Below, in pieces: positions 53,155 to 64,000 of a stretch of 64,000 nucleotides of DNA. A program made the translations under genes and the position numbers. Under the pieces are notes generated by a model. The model was not told the DNA's origin. It did no database searches and worked only from the letters and a program-made list of their open reading frames with translations. This DNA is from Kitasatospora xanthocidica (lineage in GTDB: Bacteria > Actinomycetota > Actinomycetes > Streptomycetales > Streptomycetaceae). The stretch covers positions 109,531 to 173,530 of the forward strand of contig NZ_BNBY01000014.1 of NCBI RefSeq assembly GCF_014656195.1. The letters are read 5' to 3'. Position 1 is the first letter of the stretch. Each line of letters opens with the position of its first letter.

Positions 53155-53290
53155 CAGGCCCACCTACAGGTCCCACCGACAGGACCACCCACAGGCCCCA
53201 ACCCACAGGCCCCCACCTCCAGGGCGAGGGGAACAGCTCCCGGGGCGGAGGCCGCACAAGCGCGGCCCCGCGCCCGCGCCCGCCCCCGCC

Positions 53291-53350
53291 TCCGCGCTCG
53301 CCGCCTCCGCGCTCGCCGCCTCCGCGCTCGCCGCCTCCGCGCTCGCCGCC
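53291..53350. repeat. 15-bp tandem repeat, four exact units
   Basis: TCCGCGCTCGCCGCC is repeated at 53291, 53306, 53321 and 53336 in the gap between the response regulator and nuoA. The frames it opens on both strands (Ala-Ser-Ala-Leu or Ala-Ser-Ala-Glu repeats) look fortuitous. Confidence 0.8.
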
Positions 53351-53444
53351 CCCGCCCCCTGGCGCGCGTCCAGCCGCTGGCAGCCGGAGGCGGAGGGCGG
53401 CCGCCGCGGCGCAGGCGAACCCCGTCCGACGCCGAGTCCGCGCG

Positions 53445-53466
53445 CTTGTGAACGAAGGGTCAAGCG
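53445..53466. promoter_or_regulatory. 22-bp CTTGTGAACGA element, copy 1
   Basis: GCTTGTGAACGA then AGGG then TCAAGC, with GCTTG/CAAGC ends as short inverted arms. The same element (18 of 22 bases identical) recurs at 54334-54355 downstream of nuoA. The TTGTGAA core resembles half of a Rex site. Confidence 0.45.
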
Positions 53467-53670
53467 AGCGTTCGGAGTCCCGCCACCCCTCCGAGTGAGC
53501 CGCTATAACACGTCAACATGACGCCTCTAAATTTGCCCGAGGCGACGCATAGTTGATATAGGAATACGCCCCTGACCAGCTGCTTCACAAGTAAATGCGA
53601 CTGGTTGTGATCATTTGACTCCTTTGCGTCGACAAATCTGGGCATGTTCACATTCGCCATCATTCACATG

Positions 53671-53719
53671 GTGGCGTAGATCACAAAGATCGCGGTGAAC
53701 TGCGTGTCGCAGATCACAA
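53671..53719 (+). promoter_or_regulatory. two CRP-like direct repeats upstream of nuoA
   Basis: GTGGCGTAGATCACAA (53671-53686) and GTGTCGCAGATCACAA (53704-53719) are 33 bp apart, three helical turns. Each has GTG...CAC arms of the CRP/FNR kind. TAAGAT at 53731-53736 is a likely -10 just downstream, so these could be activator sites. Confidence 0.5.
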
Positions 53720-53752
53720 GCGGACGGGCATAAGATGCGCTCGTTCCAGGCT

Positions 53753-53770
53753 TTGTGAACTGCCTCACAT
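53753..53770 (+). promoter_or_regulatory. Rex-type operator upstream of nuoA
   Basis: TTGTGAACTGCCTCACAT matches the Rex consensus TTGTGAA-N4-TTCACAA in 11 of its 14 defined positions. It lies just past the probable -10, where a bound repressor would block transcription. Rex senses NADH/NAD+, and nuo is a Rex target in S. coelicolor as I recall. Confidence 0.65.
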
Positions 53771-53867
53771 GAGGTGGATCCCGGGAACCGGAGGGCGGGT
53801 TCACCTGAGTGTGACCTGCCGGTTCCGATCTGCAGTCAAGGACGACTGGACGGAGGGAGCGGGGGCT

Positions 53868-54227
53868 ATGAATGCCTACGCGCCGATCCTCGTACTCGGT
53901 GCCATCGCGGCGGCGTTCGCGGTCGGCTCCGTCGTGATGGCCTCACTCACCGGCCCCAAGCGCTACAACCGGGCCAAGTTGGAGGCGTACGAGTGCGGCA
54001 TCGAGCCGACCCCGCAGCCCGTGGGCGGCGGTCGGTTCCCGATCAAGTACTACCTGACGGCGATGCTCTTCATCGTCTTCGACATCGAGATCGTCTTCCT
54101 CTACCCCTGGGCGGTGACCTTCGACGCCCTGGGGATCTTCGGGTTGGTCGAGATGCTGCTCTTCATCGCCACGGTCTTCGTCGCGTACGCCTACGTCTGG
54201 CGCCGCGGCGGCCTGGAGTGGGACTGA
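53868..54227 (+). CDS. nuoA: NADH-quinone oxidoreductase subunit A
   Basis: A 119-residue membrane subunit with three helices (ILVLGAIAAAFAVGSVVMASL; FPIKYYLTAMLFIVFDIEIVFLYPWAV; LVEMLLFIATVFVAYAYVW). The conserved segments YECGIEP and FDIEIVFLYPWA identify it. It is part of the proton-pumping arm of complex I. ATG 53868 follows GGAGGGAG. It opens the nuo operon under the Rex/CRP-like control region; a 178-bp gap separates it from nuoB. Confidence 0.95.
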   Translation: MNAYAPILVLGAIAAAFAVGSVVMASLTGPKRYNRAKLEAYECGIEPTPQPVGGGRFPIKYYLTAMLFIVFDIEIVFLYPWAVTFDALGIFGLVEMLLFIATVFVAYAYVWRRGGLEWD

Positions 54228-54333
54228 GCCCGGCGGGACCGACCCCGGAACGGTGGTGCCGACCCCCGGAGCGGTGGGGCCGGCCCTCGGAACGGGACTG
54301 TCGGAACGGGACTGAGCGCGGGGTGGCCGCCGC

Positions 54334-54355
54334 CCTTGTGAACGAGCGGACAAGC
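54334..54355. promoter_or_regulatory. 22-bp CTTGTGAACGA element, copy 2
   Basis: CCTTGTGAACGA then GCGG then ACAAGC, with CTTGT/ACAAG arms, in the nuoA-nuoB gap 50 bp before nuoB. It is nearly identical to 53445-53466. It may be a second regulator site or an RNA hairpin in the operon transcript. Confidence 0.45.
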
Positions 54356-54405
54356 CCGAACGGGCCGGACGTACCAGAGGACTTGAGGGCATTGAGAGGG
54401 ATCTG

Positions 54406-54960
54406 ATGGGAATCGAGGAGAAGCTGCCGAGCGGCTTTCTGCTCACGACCGTGGAGACGGCCGCCGGCTGGGTGCGCAAGGCGTCACTCTTCCCGGCCAC
54501 CTTCGGTCTGGCCTGCTGCGCGATCGAGATGATGACCACCGGTGCCGGCCGCTACGACCTGGCCCGGTTCGGGATGGAGGTCTTCCGGGGTTCTCCCCGG
54601 CAGGCCGATCTGATGATCGTGGCGGGCCGGGTGAGCCAGAAGATGGCACCGGTGCTGCGCCAGGTGTACGACCAGATGCCCAACCCCAAGTGGGTGATCT
54701 CGATGGGCGTCTGCGCCTCCTCCGGCGGGATGTTCAACAACTACGCGATCGTGCAGGGCGTCGACCACATCGTTCCGGTGGACATCTACCTGCCCGGTTG
54801 TCCGCCCCGTCCGGAGATGCTGATGGACGCCATCCTGAAGCTGCACGACAAGATCCAGCACGAGCCGCTCGGGGTGAACCGGCGCCGGGCCGAGGAGCTC
54901 GGCGAGGCGCTCGCCCTGCAGGCCACCCCGATCAGCGAGATGCGGGGGCAGCTGCGATGA
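54406..54960 (+). CDS. nuoB: NADH-quinone oxidoreductase subunit B
   Basis: A 184-residue peripheral subunit that carries cluster N2, the last Fe-S centre before quinone. Ligand Cys are visible in [11 protein letters not shown] (tandem Cys), GVCASSGG and LPGCPPRPE. The [26 protein letters not shown] block is conserved. ATG 54406 is the family start. Its stop overlaps the nuoC start (ATGA). Confidence 0.96.
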   Translation: MGIEEKLPSGFLLTTVETAAGWVRKASLFPATFGLACCAIEMMTTGAGRYDLARFGMEVFRGSPRQADLMIVAGRVSQKMAPVLRQVYDQMPNPKWVISMGVCASSGGMFNNYAIVQGVDHIVPVDIYLPGCPPRPEMLMDAILKLHDKIQHEPLGVNRRRAEELGEALALQATPISEMRGQLR

Positions 54961-55670
54961 ACGAGCAGGTACCCGAGACCCGCCGCGAGCACCCGGTCCG
55001 CGAGATCCCGGTCGAGGTGGTCGGCCGCCGCCAGGGCATGTTCGGCGCCCAGGGCAGCGGCGACACCTCCGGTTTCGGCGGTCTGGCGACGCCGGTGGTG
55101 CTGCCCGGTCCGAGCGAACGCCCGTACGGCGGTTGGTTCGACGAGGTCGCCGACGAGTTGGAGGGAGCCCTGGAGGAGCAGGGCCTGGACCCGGTCGAGG
55201 TGATCGAGAAGACCGTGGTCGACCGCGGCGAGCTCACCTTCCACATCGACCGCGCCCACCTGCTGAGGACCGTCCGGGTCCTGCGCGACGACCCGGCGCT
55301 GCGCTTCGAACTGTGCCTGGGCGTCAGCGGCGTGCACTACCCGGGTGACAAGGGCCGCGAGCTGCACGCGGTCTACCACCTGCGCTCGATCACCCACGGC
55401 CGGCTGATCCGGGTGGAGGTCACCGCGCCCGACGCCGACCCGCGCGTCCCCTCCGTGGTGAGCGTCTACCCGACCAACGACTGGCACGAGCGCGAGGTCT
55501 ACGACTTCTTCGGCCTGGTCTTCGAGGGCCACCCGGCGCTCACCCGGATCATGATGCCGGACGACTGGCTGGGCCACCCGCAGCGCAAGGACTACCCGCT
55601 CGGCGGCATCCCCGTCGAGTACAAGGGCGCCCAGATCCCGGCTCCCGACCAGCGGAGGTCGTACAGCTGA
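54957..55670 (+). CDS. nuoC: NADH-quinone oxidoreductase subunit C
   Basis: A 237-residue subunit of the connecting module. After an N-terminal extension of about 60 residues ([21 protein letters not shown]) comes the conserved fold ending [44 protein letters not shown], the signature of NuoC. It is not fused to NuoD as in enterobacteria. ATG 54957 overlaps the nuoB stop; its own stop overlaps the nuoD start (TGATG). Confidence 0.95.
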   Translation: MNEQVPETRREHPVREIPVEVVGRRQGMFGAQGSGDTSGFGGLATPVVLPGPSERPYGGWFDEVADELEGALEEQGLDPVEVIEKTVVDRGELTFHIDRAHLLRTVRVLRDDPALRFELCLGVSGVHYPGDKGRELHAVYHLRSITHGRLIRVEVTAPDADPRVPSVVSVYPTNDWHEREVYDFFGLVFEGHPALTRIMMPDDWLGHPQRKDYPLGGIPVEYKGAQIPAPDQRRSYS

Positions 55671-57022
55671 TGAACACTCGGCACTACGAAGGCAGCCGCG
55701 GGGAAGCCGCGGAAGCAGACGCCCGGGAGACCACCGAGGGCCGGGTCTTCACCGTCACCGGCGGCGACTGGGGCGAGGTGGTCGAGGCGGTCGGCCGGGC
55801 CGACGACGAGCGCATCATCGTCAACATGGGCCCCCAGCACCCGTCCACCCACGGCGTGCTGCGGCTGATCCTGGAGATCGACGGCGAGACGGTGAAGGAG
55901 GCCCGCTGCGGCATCGGCTACCTGCACACCGGCATCGAGAAGAACATGGAGTTCCGCAACTGGGTCCAGGGCACCACCTTCGTGACCCGCATGGACTACC
56001 TGACCCCGCTGTTCAACGAGACCGCCTACTGCCTGGCGGTCGAGAAGCTGCTCGGCATCACCGACGACATCCCGGACCGGGCCAACGTCATCCGGGTGAT
56101 GATGATGGAGCTCAACCGGATCTCCTCGCACCTGGTCTGCCTGGCCACCGGCGGCATGGAGATCGGCTCCACCACCCTGATGATCTACGGCTTCCGGGAC
56201 CGCGAACTGATCCTGGACGTCTTCGAGCTGGTCACCGGCCTGCGCATGAACCACGCGTACGTGCGCCCCGGCGGTCTCGCCCAGGACCTGCCGCCCGGCG
56301 CCGTCGACCAGATCCGCGAGGCGGTCAGGACGATCCGCTCCCGGATGCACGAGTACGACAAACTCGCCACCGGCAACCCGGTGTTCAAGGCCCGCCTGGT
56401 CGACGTCGGCTTCCTGGACCTGCCCGGCTGCCTGGCCCTCGGCGCCACCGGCCCGATCCTGCGCGCCACCGGCCTGCCGCACGACCTGCGCAAGACCGAC
56501 CCGTACTGCGGTTACGAGGACTACGACTTCGAGGTCGCGATCGCGGACAGCGCCGACTCCTACGGCCGCTTCCTGATCCGCCTGGAGGAGATGAAGCAGT
56601 CGCTGCGGATCGTCGAGCAGTGCCTGGACCGGCTGCGTCCGGGCCCGGTCATGGTGGCCGACAAGAAGATCGCCTGGCCGGCCCAACTGGCCGTCGGCCC
56701 GGACGGGATGGGCAACTCGCTCGACCACATCCGGAAGATCATGGGCACCTCGATGGAGGCCCTGATCCACCACTTCAAGCTGGTCACCGAGGGCTTCCGG
56801 GTCCCGGTCGGCCAGGCGTACGCGGCGGTCGAGTCGCCCAAGGGCGAGCTGGGCGTGCACGTGGTCAGCGACGGCGGGACGCGCCCGTACCGGGTGCACT
56901 TCCGGGACCCGTCGTTCACCAATCTGCAGACGATGGCGGCGATGTGCGAAGGCGGCCAGGTGGCCGACGTGATCGTCGCGGTGGCCGGGATCGACCCGGT
57001 GATGGGAGGCGTGGACCGGTGA
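55670..57022 (+). CDS. nuoD: NADH-quinone oxidoreductase subunit D
   Basis: A 450-residue subunit forming the quinone pocket with NuoB. After a 40-residue lead it shows [22 protein letters not shown], the quinone-binding His loop, then [46 protein letters not shown] and SIDIV-like C-terminal SFTNLQTM...[18 protein letters not shown]. Menaquinone made by the mqn/men genes nearby is the expected acceptor. ATG 55670 overlaps the nuoC stop. Confidence 0.96.
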   Translation: MNTRHYEGSRGEAAEADARETTEGRVFTVTGGDWGEVVEAVGRADDERIIVNMGPQHPSTHGVLRLILEIDGETVKEARCGIGYLHTGIEKNMEFRNWVQGTTFVTRMDYLTPLFNETAYCLAVEKLLGITDDIPDRANVIRVMMMELNRISSHLVCLATGGMEIGSTTLMIYGFRDRELILDVFELVTGLRMNHAYVRPGGLAQDLPPGAVDQIREAVRTIRSRMHEYDKLATGNPVFKARLVDVGFLDLPGCLALGATGPILRATGLPHDLRKTDPYCGYEDYDFEVAIADSADSYGRFLIRLEEMKQSLRIVEQCLDRLRPGPVMVADKKIAWPAQLAVGPDGMGNSLDHIRKIMGTSMEALIHHFKLVTEGFRVPVGQAYAAVESPKGELGVHVVSDGGTRPYRVHFRDPSFTNLQTMAAMCEGGQVADVIVAVAGIDPVMGGVDR

Positions 57023-57908
57023 CCAACGTCGAACTCGGACTGCCGGCGCTGCCGGCCGCACCGTACCCCGAGGAGGTGCGCGCCCGGCTGGCCGCCGACG
57101 CCGCCGAGCTGATCGCCCGCTACCCGGAGCCGCGTTCGGCGCTGCTGCCGCTGCTGCACCTGGTGCAGGCGGAGGAGGGCTTCGTCAGCCCGACCGGGAT
57201 CCGGTTCTGCGCCGAGCGCCTGGACCTCACCACCGCCGAGGTCACCGCCGTCGCGACCTTCTACACCATGTACCGGCGGCGCCCGGCCGGGAAGTACCAC
57301 GTCGGGGTCTGCACCAACACCCTGTGCGCGGTGCTCGGCGGGGACCAGATCTTCGCCGAGCTCCAGGAGCACCTGGGCGTCCGCAACAACGAGACCACCG
57401 AGGACGGCGAGGTCTCGATCGAGCACATCGAGTGCAACGCGGCCTGCGACTACGCGCCCGTGGTGATGGTCAACTGGGAGTTCTTCGACAACCAGACCCC
57501 GGAGAGCGCCCGGCAGCTGGTCGACGACCTGCGGGCCGGCCGTGAGGTCCGGCCCACCCGGGGTGCCCGGTTGTGCGGCTTCAAGGAGACCGCGCGGATC
57601 CTGGCCGGCTTCCCGGACGAGCGCCCGGGCGCCAACGACGAGTCCGGCGCCGGCGGCGCGCCCTCGCTGGCCGGTCTGCGGCTGGCCCGCGGCGAGGCCC
57701 TGCCCGGCACCCCCGGCACCCGCGTCGTCTCACCCCGCAACGAGCCACCCCGAACCGACGCGCCCCGAACCGACGCGCCCCGAACCGACGCGCCCCGCAC
57801 CGACGCCCCCCGCGACGAGGCCCCCCGCGACGAGGCCCCCCGCAGCGACGCACCGCGCACCGACGCGCCCCGCACCGAGGGCACCGGCCAGGAAGGGAGC
57901 GAGGCGTG

Positions 57909-57909
<1 letters not shown>
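57019..57909 (+). CDS. nuoE: NADH-quinone oxidoreductase subunit E with repetitive C-terminal tail
   Basis: A 296-residue subunit of the NADH module carrying 2Fe-2S cluster N1a: ligands in [12 protein letters not shown] and [11 protein letters not shown]. The core (about 1-200) is of normal length. The last 60 residues are a charged Pro/Arg/Thr/Asp/Ala tail (RTDAP repeats, then RDEAP) encoded by 15-bp units at about 57745-57880; it is absent from the compact bacterial forms. GTG 57019 overlaps the nuoD stop. Confidence 0.94.
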
Positions 57910-59266
<1,357 letters not shown>

Positions 59267-59270
<4 letters not shown>

Positions 59271-61792
59271 CGATCACAGAGCCAACCGCCTCCACGGGAG
59301 AGAAGCCCGCGGTCGAACTGGTCACGCTCACCATCGACGGCGTCGAAGTGCAGGTCCCCAAGGGGACGTTGGTGATCCGGGCGGCCGAGACCATCGGCAC
59401 CCAGATCCCGCGCTTCTGCGACCATCCGCTGCTCGACCCGGCCGGCGCCTGCCGGCAGTGCATCGTCGAGGTCGAGGGCCAGCGCAAGCCGGTCGCCTCC
59501 TGCACCATCCCGGTGGCCGAGGGCATGGTGGTGCGCACCCAGCTCAGCTCGCCGGTGGCCGAGAAGGCGCAGCGCGGCGTGATGGAGCTGCTGCTGATCA
59601 ACCACCCGCTGGACTGCCCGGTCTGCGACAAGGGCGGCGAGTGCCCGCTGCAGAACCAGGCGATGTCCAGCGGAGCCGCGGACTCCCGCTTCGAGGGCAT
59701 GAAGCGCACCTACGAGAAGCCGGTGCCGATCAGCAGCCAGGTGCTGCTGGACCGCGAGCGCTGCGTGCTGTGCGCGCGCTGCACCCGCTTCTCGCAGCAG
59801 ATCGCCGGGGACCCGTTCATCGACCTGGTGGAGCGCGGGGCGCTGCAGCAGGTCGGCACCGGCGAGGGGGACGACTTCGAGTCTTACTTCTCCGGGAACA
59901 CCATCCAGATCTGCCCGGTGGGCGCGCTGACCTCGGCGGCCTACCGGTTCCGCTCGCGCCCCTTCGACCTGGTCTCCTCGCCGAGCGTGTGCGAGCACTG
60001 CTCGGCGGGCTGCGCGCAGCGCACCGACCACCGCCGCGGCAAGGTGCTGCGCCGGCTGGCGGGCGAGGACCCGGCGGTGAACGAGGAGTGGAACTGCGAC
60101 AAGGGCCGCTTCGCGTTCCGCTACGCCCAGCAGCGGGACCGGCTGACCACCCCGCTGGTGCGGGTGGACGGCGAGCTGGTGCCGGCCTCCTGGCCGGAGG
60201 CGCTGGCGAGGGCCGCCGCGGGTCTGCGCGGCGCCCGGACGGGCGTGCTGGCCGGCGGCCGGGTGACGGTCGAGGACGCGTACGCGTACGCCAAGTTCGC
60301 CCGGGTGGTGCTGGGCACCAACGACGTGGACTTCCGGGCCCGCCCGCACAGCGGCGAGGAGGCGGACTTCCTGGCCGCGGCGGTCGCCGGGCGCGGGGTG
60401 GACGTGGACGGCTCGGGCCTGACGTACGAGCGGCTGGAGCAGGCGCCGGCGGTGCTGCTGGCCGGTTTCGAGCCGGAGGAGGAGTCGCCGATCGTCTTCC
60501 TGCGGCTGCGCAAGGCGGTCCGCGGCCGCGGTCAGAAGGTGTTCTCGGTGGCCGCGTTCGGCTCCCGGGGCCTGGCGAAGCTGCGCGGCGGGCTGCTGCC
60601 GGCGGCGCCGGGCACCGAGCCGGAGTGGTTCGCGGCACTGGCGGCGGACGAGCCGCTGAACGACGAGGCGGGCCGGGCGGCCGAACTGCTGCGCGCGCCG
60701 GGCGCGGTGATCCTGGCGGGCGAGCGGCTGGCCGCCGTGCCGGGCGCGCTGACGGCGGTGCTGCGGCTGGCGCACGCGACCGGTGCCCGGCTGGCGTGGG
60801 TGCCGCGTAGGGCGGGCGAGCGCGGGGCCGTGGAGGCGGGCGCGCTGCCGGGGCTGCTGCCCGGTGGCCGTCCGGTGGCCGCCGCGGCGGCGCGGGCCGA
60901 GGCGGCCGCGGTGTGGGGGGTGGCGGAGCTGCCGTCCAAGCCGGGCCGTTCCACCGACCAGATCCTGGCGGCGGCCGCGCAGGGCGAGTTGGACGCGCTG
61001 CTGATCGGCGGCGTGGACCCGGACGACCTGGCGGACCCGGCGCTGGCCGACGAGGCGCTGGCCGCCGTCCCCTTCGTGGTGTCGCTGGAGCTGCGGCCCT
61101 CGGCGGTGACGGCGCGCGCGGACGTGGTGCTGCCGGTGGCGGCGGTGGCGGAGAAGGCCGGCACCTTCCTGGACTGGGAGGGCCGGGTGCGGATGTTCGA
61201 GGCCGCGCTCAAGCCGGACCAGCAGATGGGCCGTCATCTGCAGTCGGATCTGCGGGTGCTGGCGATGCTGGCGGACGCGCTGGGCCACCGGCTGGGCCTG
61301 CCCGACGTCCGGGCGGCGCGGCTGGAGCTGGACGCCTTCGCCCCCTGGGAGGGCGACCGCGCGGCCGGTCCGGCGGCCCACCCGGGCCTGCTGCCCCGTC
61401 CGGCCACCGGCCAGGCGGTGCTGGCGGGCTGGCGTCCGCTGCTGGACGAGGGCACGTTGCAGCAGGGTGATCCGCACCTGGCGGGCACCCGGCACCGGGT
61501 GGTGGCCCGGATCTCGGCCGAGACGGCGAAGGAGATCGGCGCCGAGTCGGCCGCCGCGCTGCGGCTGACCGGCCCGGCCGGCTCGCTGACGCTGCCGCTG
61601 GAGGTCACCGGCTCGCTCCCGGACCGCACGGTCTGGATCCCGCTCAACTCGACGCCGGGCGGCGCCCACCGCGCGCTCGGCACCACCGTCGGCCACCTGG
61701 TCACGATCGCCGCGGCCGAGGCCGAGCCCGAGCCGGCGGCGCAGGCCCCGGCCGGGGCGGGCGCGGGCGAAGGGGAAGGGGAGGACCGATGA
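59267..61792 (+). CDS. nuoG: NADH-quinone oxidoreductase subunit G
   Basis: An 841-residue subunit. The N-terminal 2Fe-2S domain has [22 protein letters not shown]...VASC; the His-Cys cluster [18 protein letters not shown]; 4Fe-4S Cys in [11 protein letters not shown] and CPVGAL; and a cluster N7 motif [10 protein letters not shown] with the fourth Cys in WNCDKGRF. The rest is the molybdopterin-oxidoreductase-like fold, non-catalytic here, with an Ala/Glu/Pro tail. GTG 59267 overlaps the nuoF stop (GTGA). Confidence 0.96.
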
Positions 61793-63120
61793 CGACTCCG
61801 CAGCCGTACGAGACGCTCCACTTCTTCGGCCAGGACCCGTGGTGGCTGGTCCTGCTGAAGGCGGTGTTCTGCTTCGCGTTCCTGGTCCTGACGGTGCTGA
61901 TCGCGATCGTCTGGGAGCGCAAGGTGGTGGCCTGGATGCAGTTGCGCATCGGGCCGAACCGGCACGGGCCGTGGGGCCTGCTGCAGTCGCTGGCGGACGG
62001 CGTGAAGCTGGCGCTGAAGGAAGACCTGGTGGTCAAGGGCGCGGACAAGGTGGTCTACGTCCTGGCCCCGATCGTCTGCGCGATCCCGGCGTTCATGGCC
62101 TTCGCGGTGATCCCGTTCGGTCCGGCCGGCAACGAGGTGTCGATCTTCGGCACCCGGACGGCGATGCAGCTGACCGACTTCCCGGTGGCGCTGCTGTACA
62201 TCCTGGCGACGGCCTCGATCGGCATCTACGGCATCGTGCTGGCCGGCTGGTCGTCCGGTTCGACGTACCCGCTGCTGGGCGGGCTGCGTTCGGCCGCGCA
62301 GATGGTCAGTTACGAGATCGCGATGGGCCTGTCCTTCGCGGCGGTGTTCATCTACTCGGGCTCGATGTCGACCTCGGAGATCGTGGCGCACCAGCAGCCG
62401 ACCTGGTTCGCGGTGCTGCTGCCGGTGTCGTTCATCGTCTACGTGATCGCGATGGTCGGCGAGACCAACCGGGCGCCGTTCGACCTCCCGGAGGCCGAGG
62501 GCGAGCTGGTCGGCGGCTTCAACACCGAGTACTCCTCGCTGAAGTTCGCGATGTTCATGCTGGCCGAGTACGTGAACATGGTGACGGTCTCGGCGGTGGC
62601 CTCGACGCTCTTCCTGGGCGGCTGGCGGGCCCCGTGGCCGGTGTCGACCTTCTGGGAGGGCGCCAACCACGGCTGGTGGCCGATGCTGTGGATCACGCTG
62701 AAGATCCAGCTGCTGCTGTTCCTCTTCATCTGGCTGCGCGGCACGCTGCCCCGGTTCCGCTACGACCAGTTCATGAAGCTGGGCTGGAAGGTGCTGATCC
62801 CGGTCTCGCTGGTGTGGCTGGTGCTGATCGCGAGCGTGCGGGCGCTGCGCAACGAGGGCTACGGCTTCGGCGAGGTGGTGCTGTACGTGGGCGCCCCGGT
62901 CGGGGTGGTGCTGCTGCTGGCGCTGCTGCGGGACTTCCTGAGGAAGCAGCCGGAGGCCGAGGAGGCGCCGCCCAAGGGAGGGTTCGACCCGATGGCGGGC
63001 GGCTATCCGGTGCCGCCGCTGCCCGGTCAGGAGCTCCCGCCGGTGCCGCGCCGGCGCAGTCGCGCCCCGAAGCAACTCCAGGACGCCCTCAACGGGGCCG
63101 ACCATTCCGAAGGGAGCTGA
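61789..63120 (+). CDS. nuoH: NADH-quinone oxidoreductase subunit H
   Basis: A 443-residue membrane subunit with eight or so helices, at the junction of the arms and lining the quinone channel: [68 protein letters not shown], and [22 protein letters not shown] are all conserved. The C-terminal 70 residues are a Pro-rich charged tail. ATG 61789 overlaps the nuoG stop. Confidence 0.96.
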   Translation: MTTPQPYETLHFFGQDPWWLVLLKAVFCFAFLVLTVLIAIVWERKVVAWMQLRIGPNRHGPWGLLQSLADGVKLALKEDLVVKGADKVVYVLAPIVCAIPAFMAFAVIPFGPAGNEVSIFGTRTAMQLTDFPVALLYILATASIGIYGIVLAGWSSGSTYPLLGGLRSAAQMVSYEIAMGLSFAAVFIYSGSMSTSEIVAHQQPTWFAVLLPVSFIVYVIAMVGETNRAPFDLPEAEGELVGGFNTEYSSLKFAMFMLAEYVNMVTVSAVASTLFLGGWRAPWPVSTFWEGANHGWWPMLWITLKIQLLLFLFIWLRGTLPRFRYDQFMKLGWKVLIPVSLVWLVLIASVRALRNEGYGFGEVVLYVGAPVGVVLLLALLRDFLRKQPEAEEAPPKGGFDPMAGGYPVPPLPGQELPPVPRRRSRAPKQLQDALNGADHSEGS

Positions 63121-63126
63121 ACCGAG

Positions 63127-63738
63127 ATGTCGTCCGACCAGTCCGACCGTACGGACCGGCCCGAGCGGGCCGACCGGCCGTCGGTCCTCGGCCCGGCCGC
63201 CGGCTTCGGCGTGACCTTCAAGGCCATGTTCAAGAAGCGGCTCACCGAGCAGTACCCGGAGCAGAAGAAGCCCACCGCTCCGCGCTTCCACGGCCGCCAC
63301 CAGCTGAACCGGCACCCGGACGGCCTGGAGAAGTGCGTCGGCTGCGAGCTGTGCGCGTGGGCGTGCCCGGCCGACGCGATCTACGTGGAGGGCGCGGACA
63401 ACCGGGACGAGGAGCGCTACTCCCCGGGTGAGCGCTACGGCGCGGTCTACCAGATCAACTACGCCCGCTGCATCCTGTGCGGGCTGTGCATCGAGGCCTG
63501 CCCGACCCGGGCGCTGACCATGACCAACGAGTACGAGCTGGCCGACTCCTCCCGGCGGGACCTGATCTTCACCAAGGAGCAGCTGCTGGTGGGCCTCACC
63601 GAGGGCATGGTCGACACCCCGCACGAGATCTTCCCGGGCGCCGACGAGGGCGCGTACTACCGGGGCGAGATCACGGCGGCGGCGCCGGGGACGGTCGAGC
63701 AGGAGCGCACCGACCGGGAGAAGGAGGTGCGGCCGTGA
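63127..63738 (+). CDS. nuoI: NADH-quinone oxidoreductase subunit I
   Basis: A 203-residue ferredoxin-like subunit with two 4Fe-4S motifs: [16 protein letters not shown] and [25 protein letters not shown], which carry N6a and N6b. An N-terminal stretch ([23 protein letters not shown]) and C-terminal tail are normal for actinobacteria. ATG 63127 lies 6 bp after nuoH, with GAAGGGAG upstream. It overlaps nuoJ by 4 nt. Confidence 0.96.
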   Translation: MSSDQSDRTDRPERADRPSVLGPAAGFGVTFKAMFKKRLTEQYPEQKKPTAPRFHGRHQLNRHPDGLEKCVGCELCAWACPADAIYVEGADNRDEERYSPGERYGAVYQINYARCILCGLCIEACPTRALTMTNEYELADSSRRDLIFTKEQLLVGLTEGMVDTPHEIFPGADEGAYYRGEITAAAPGTVEQERTDREKEVRP

Positions 63739-64000
63739 CCGGACAACTCGCGGCGGCGGCCGTGACGACGGATCTCGCGGCCGCGACCGGACGGCTCGCG
63801 GCCGCGGCCGGGGCGACCTCCACCGGTGAGGCGGTCCAGTTCTGGGTGCTCGCGGTGATCGCGGTCGGCGGCGCGCTCGGCATGCTGCTGATGCGGAAGG
63901 CGGTGCACAGCGCGCTCTGCCTGGCGGCCACCATGATGGCGCTGGCGGTCTGTTACATGGCCCAGGGCGCGGTGTTCCTGGGTGTGGTGCAGATCGTGGT
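63735..64000 (+). CDS. nuoJ: NADH-quinone oxidoreductase subunit J, 5' part (cut by window end)
   Basis: The frame opens with GTG 63735, overlapping the nuoI stop, and runs off the window after 88 codons. After an Ala/Thr-rich lead come [58 protein letters not shown], the first membrane helices and the conserved R-KAVHSAL and FLG-VQIVVYTGA-type block of NuoJ. nuoK to nuoN presumably follow outside. Confidence 0.88.
   Translation, partial: MTGQLAAAAVTTDLAAATGRLAAAAGATSTGEAVQFWVLAVIAVGGALGMLLMRKAVHSALCLAATMMALAVCYMAQGAVFLGVVQIV

Noticed and set aside
53164-53463. 99-codon minus-strand frame with Ala-Ser-Ala-Glu repeats
   Set aside because: The repeats come from a 15-bp DNA array that is open in several frames; no ribosome site or flanking domain.

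Overview
The window is high-GC actinobacterial DNA with GTG and TTG starts, purine-rich ribosome binding sites and long antisense shadow frames. Gene content and order (a DmdR1-type DtxR regulator beside a SIS protein, the SCO4402 family next to purU, a cold-shock gene next to mqnA, mqnC, menG, then the nuo operon) match, from memory, the chromosomal core of Streptomyces coelicolor around SCO4394-SCO4571, in condensed form. The source is most likely a Streptomyces or Kitasatospora chromosome. No tRNA, rRNA, insertion sequence, prophage or CRISPR array was recognised.

Region 1 (1-13.1 kb) is accessory. It holds a possible small secreted protein, a DUF4097/hydrolase pair behind a cluster of CGTTGC motifs, a NIPSNAP gene abutting the decapitated remains of a WYL regulator, an orphan DUF397 gene, and a large FxsC/FxsT pair (TIR-like protein plus ParA-like/TIR/NB-ARC/TPR protein). 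A dehydrogenase, a membrane-anchored unknown, and a hydrolase paired with a SLATT-like membrane protein follow.

Region 2 (13.3-30.6 kb) is conserved and mostly regulatory: SIS protein, DtxR-type metal regulator, a prim-pol protein divergent from an NsdA-like TPR regulator, a proline-rich membrane protein, a substrate-binding lipoprotein, an SCO4402-family protein, purU, an ECF sigma with its zinc anti-sigma partner, an RsbW-like kinase, a GlxA-type regulator divergent from an MFS carrier, a GNAT, DUF4229 and LacI genes.

Region 3 (30.8-37.8 kb) carries a large LPXTG surface protein, an MFS transporter behind a perfect palindrome, a dicarboxylate/amino-acid:cation symporter preceded by a probable leaderless small ORF, and a cold-shock gene with a terminator in its leader.

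Region 4 (38.1-46.3 kb) is a menaquinone neighbourhood: mqnA and mqnC of the futalosine route, menG, and a geranylgeranyl-reductase-family enzyme (MenJ-like candidate), mixed with a receptor Ser/Thr kinase and an amidohydrolase remnant. Region 5 (46.3-53.2 kb) has a MazG-like protein, a secreted cyclophilin, a TetR/xenobiotic acetyltransferase pair around a perfect operator, an EamA exporter and a two-component system. Region 6 (53.2-64 kb) is the NADH dehydrogenase operon nuoA to nuoJ (nuoJ cut by the window end), with translational coupling at most junctions, behind a control region with a Rex-type operator and CRP-like repeats. Regions 4 and 6 fit together: one makes menaquinone, the other reduces it with NADH.

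A feature that crosses regions is a set of short tandem repeats with periods of 11, 12 or (most often) 15 bp and unrelated unit sequences, found both between genes and in coding tails.
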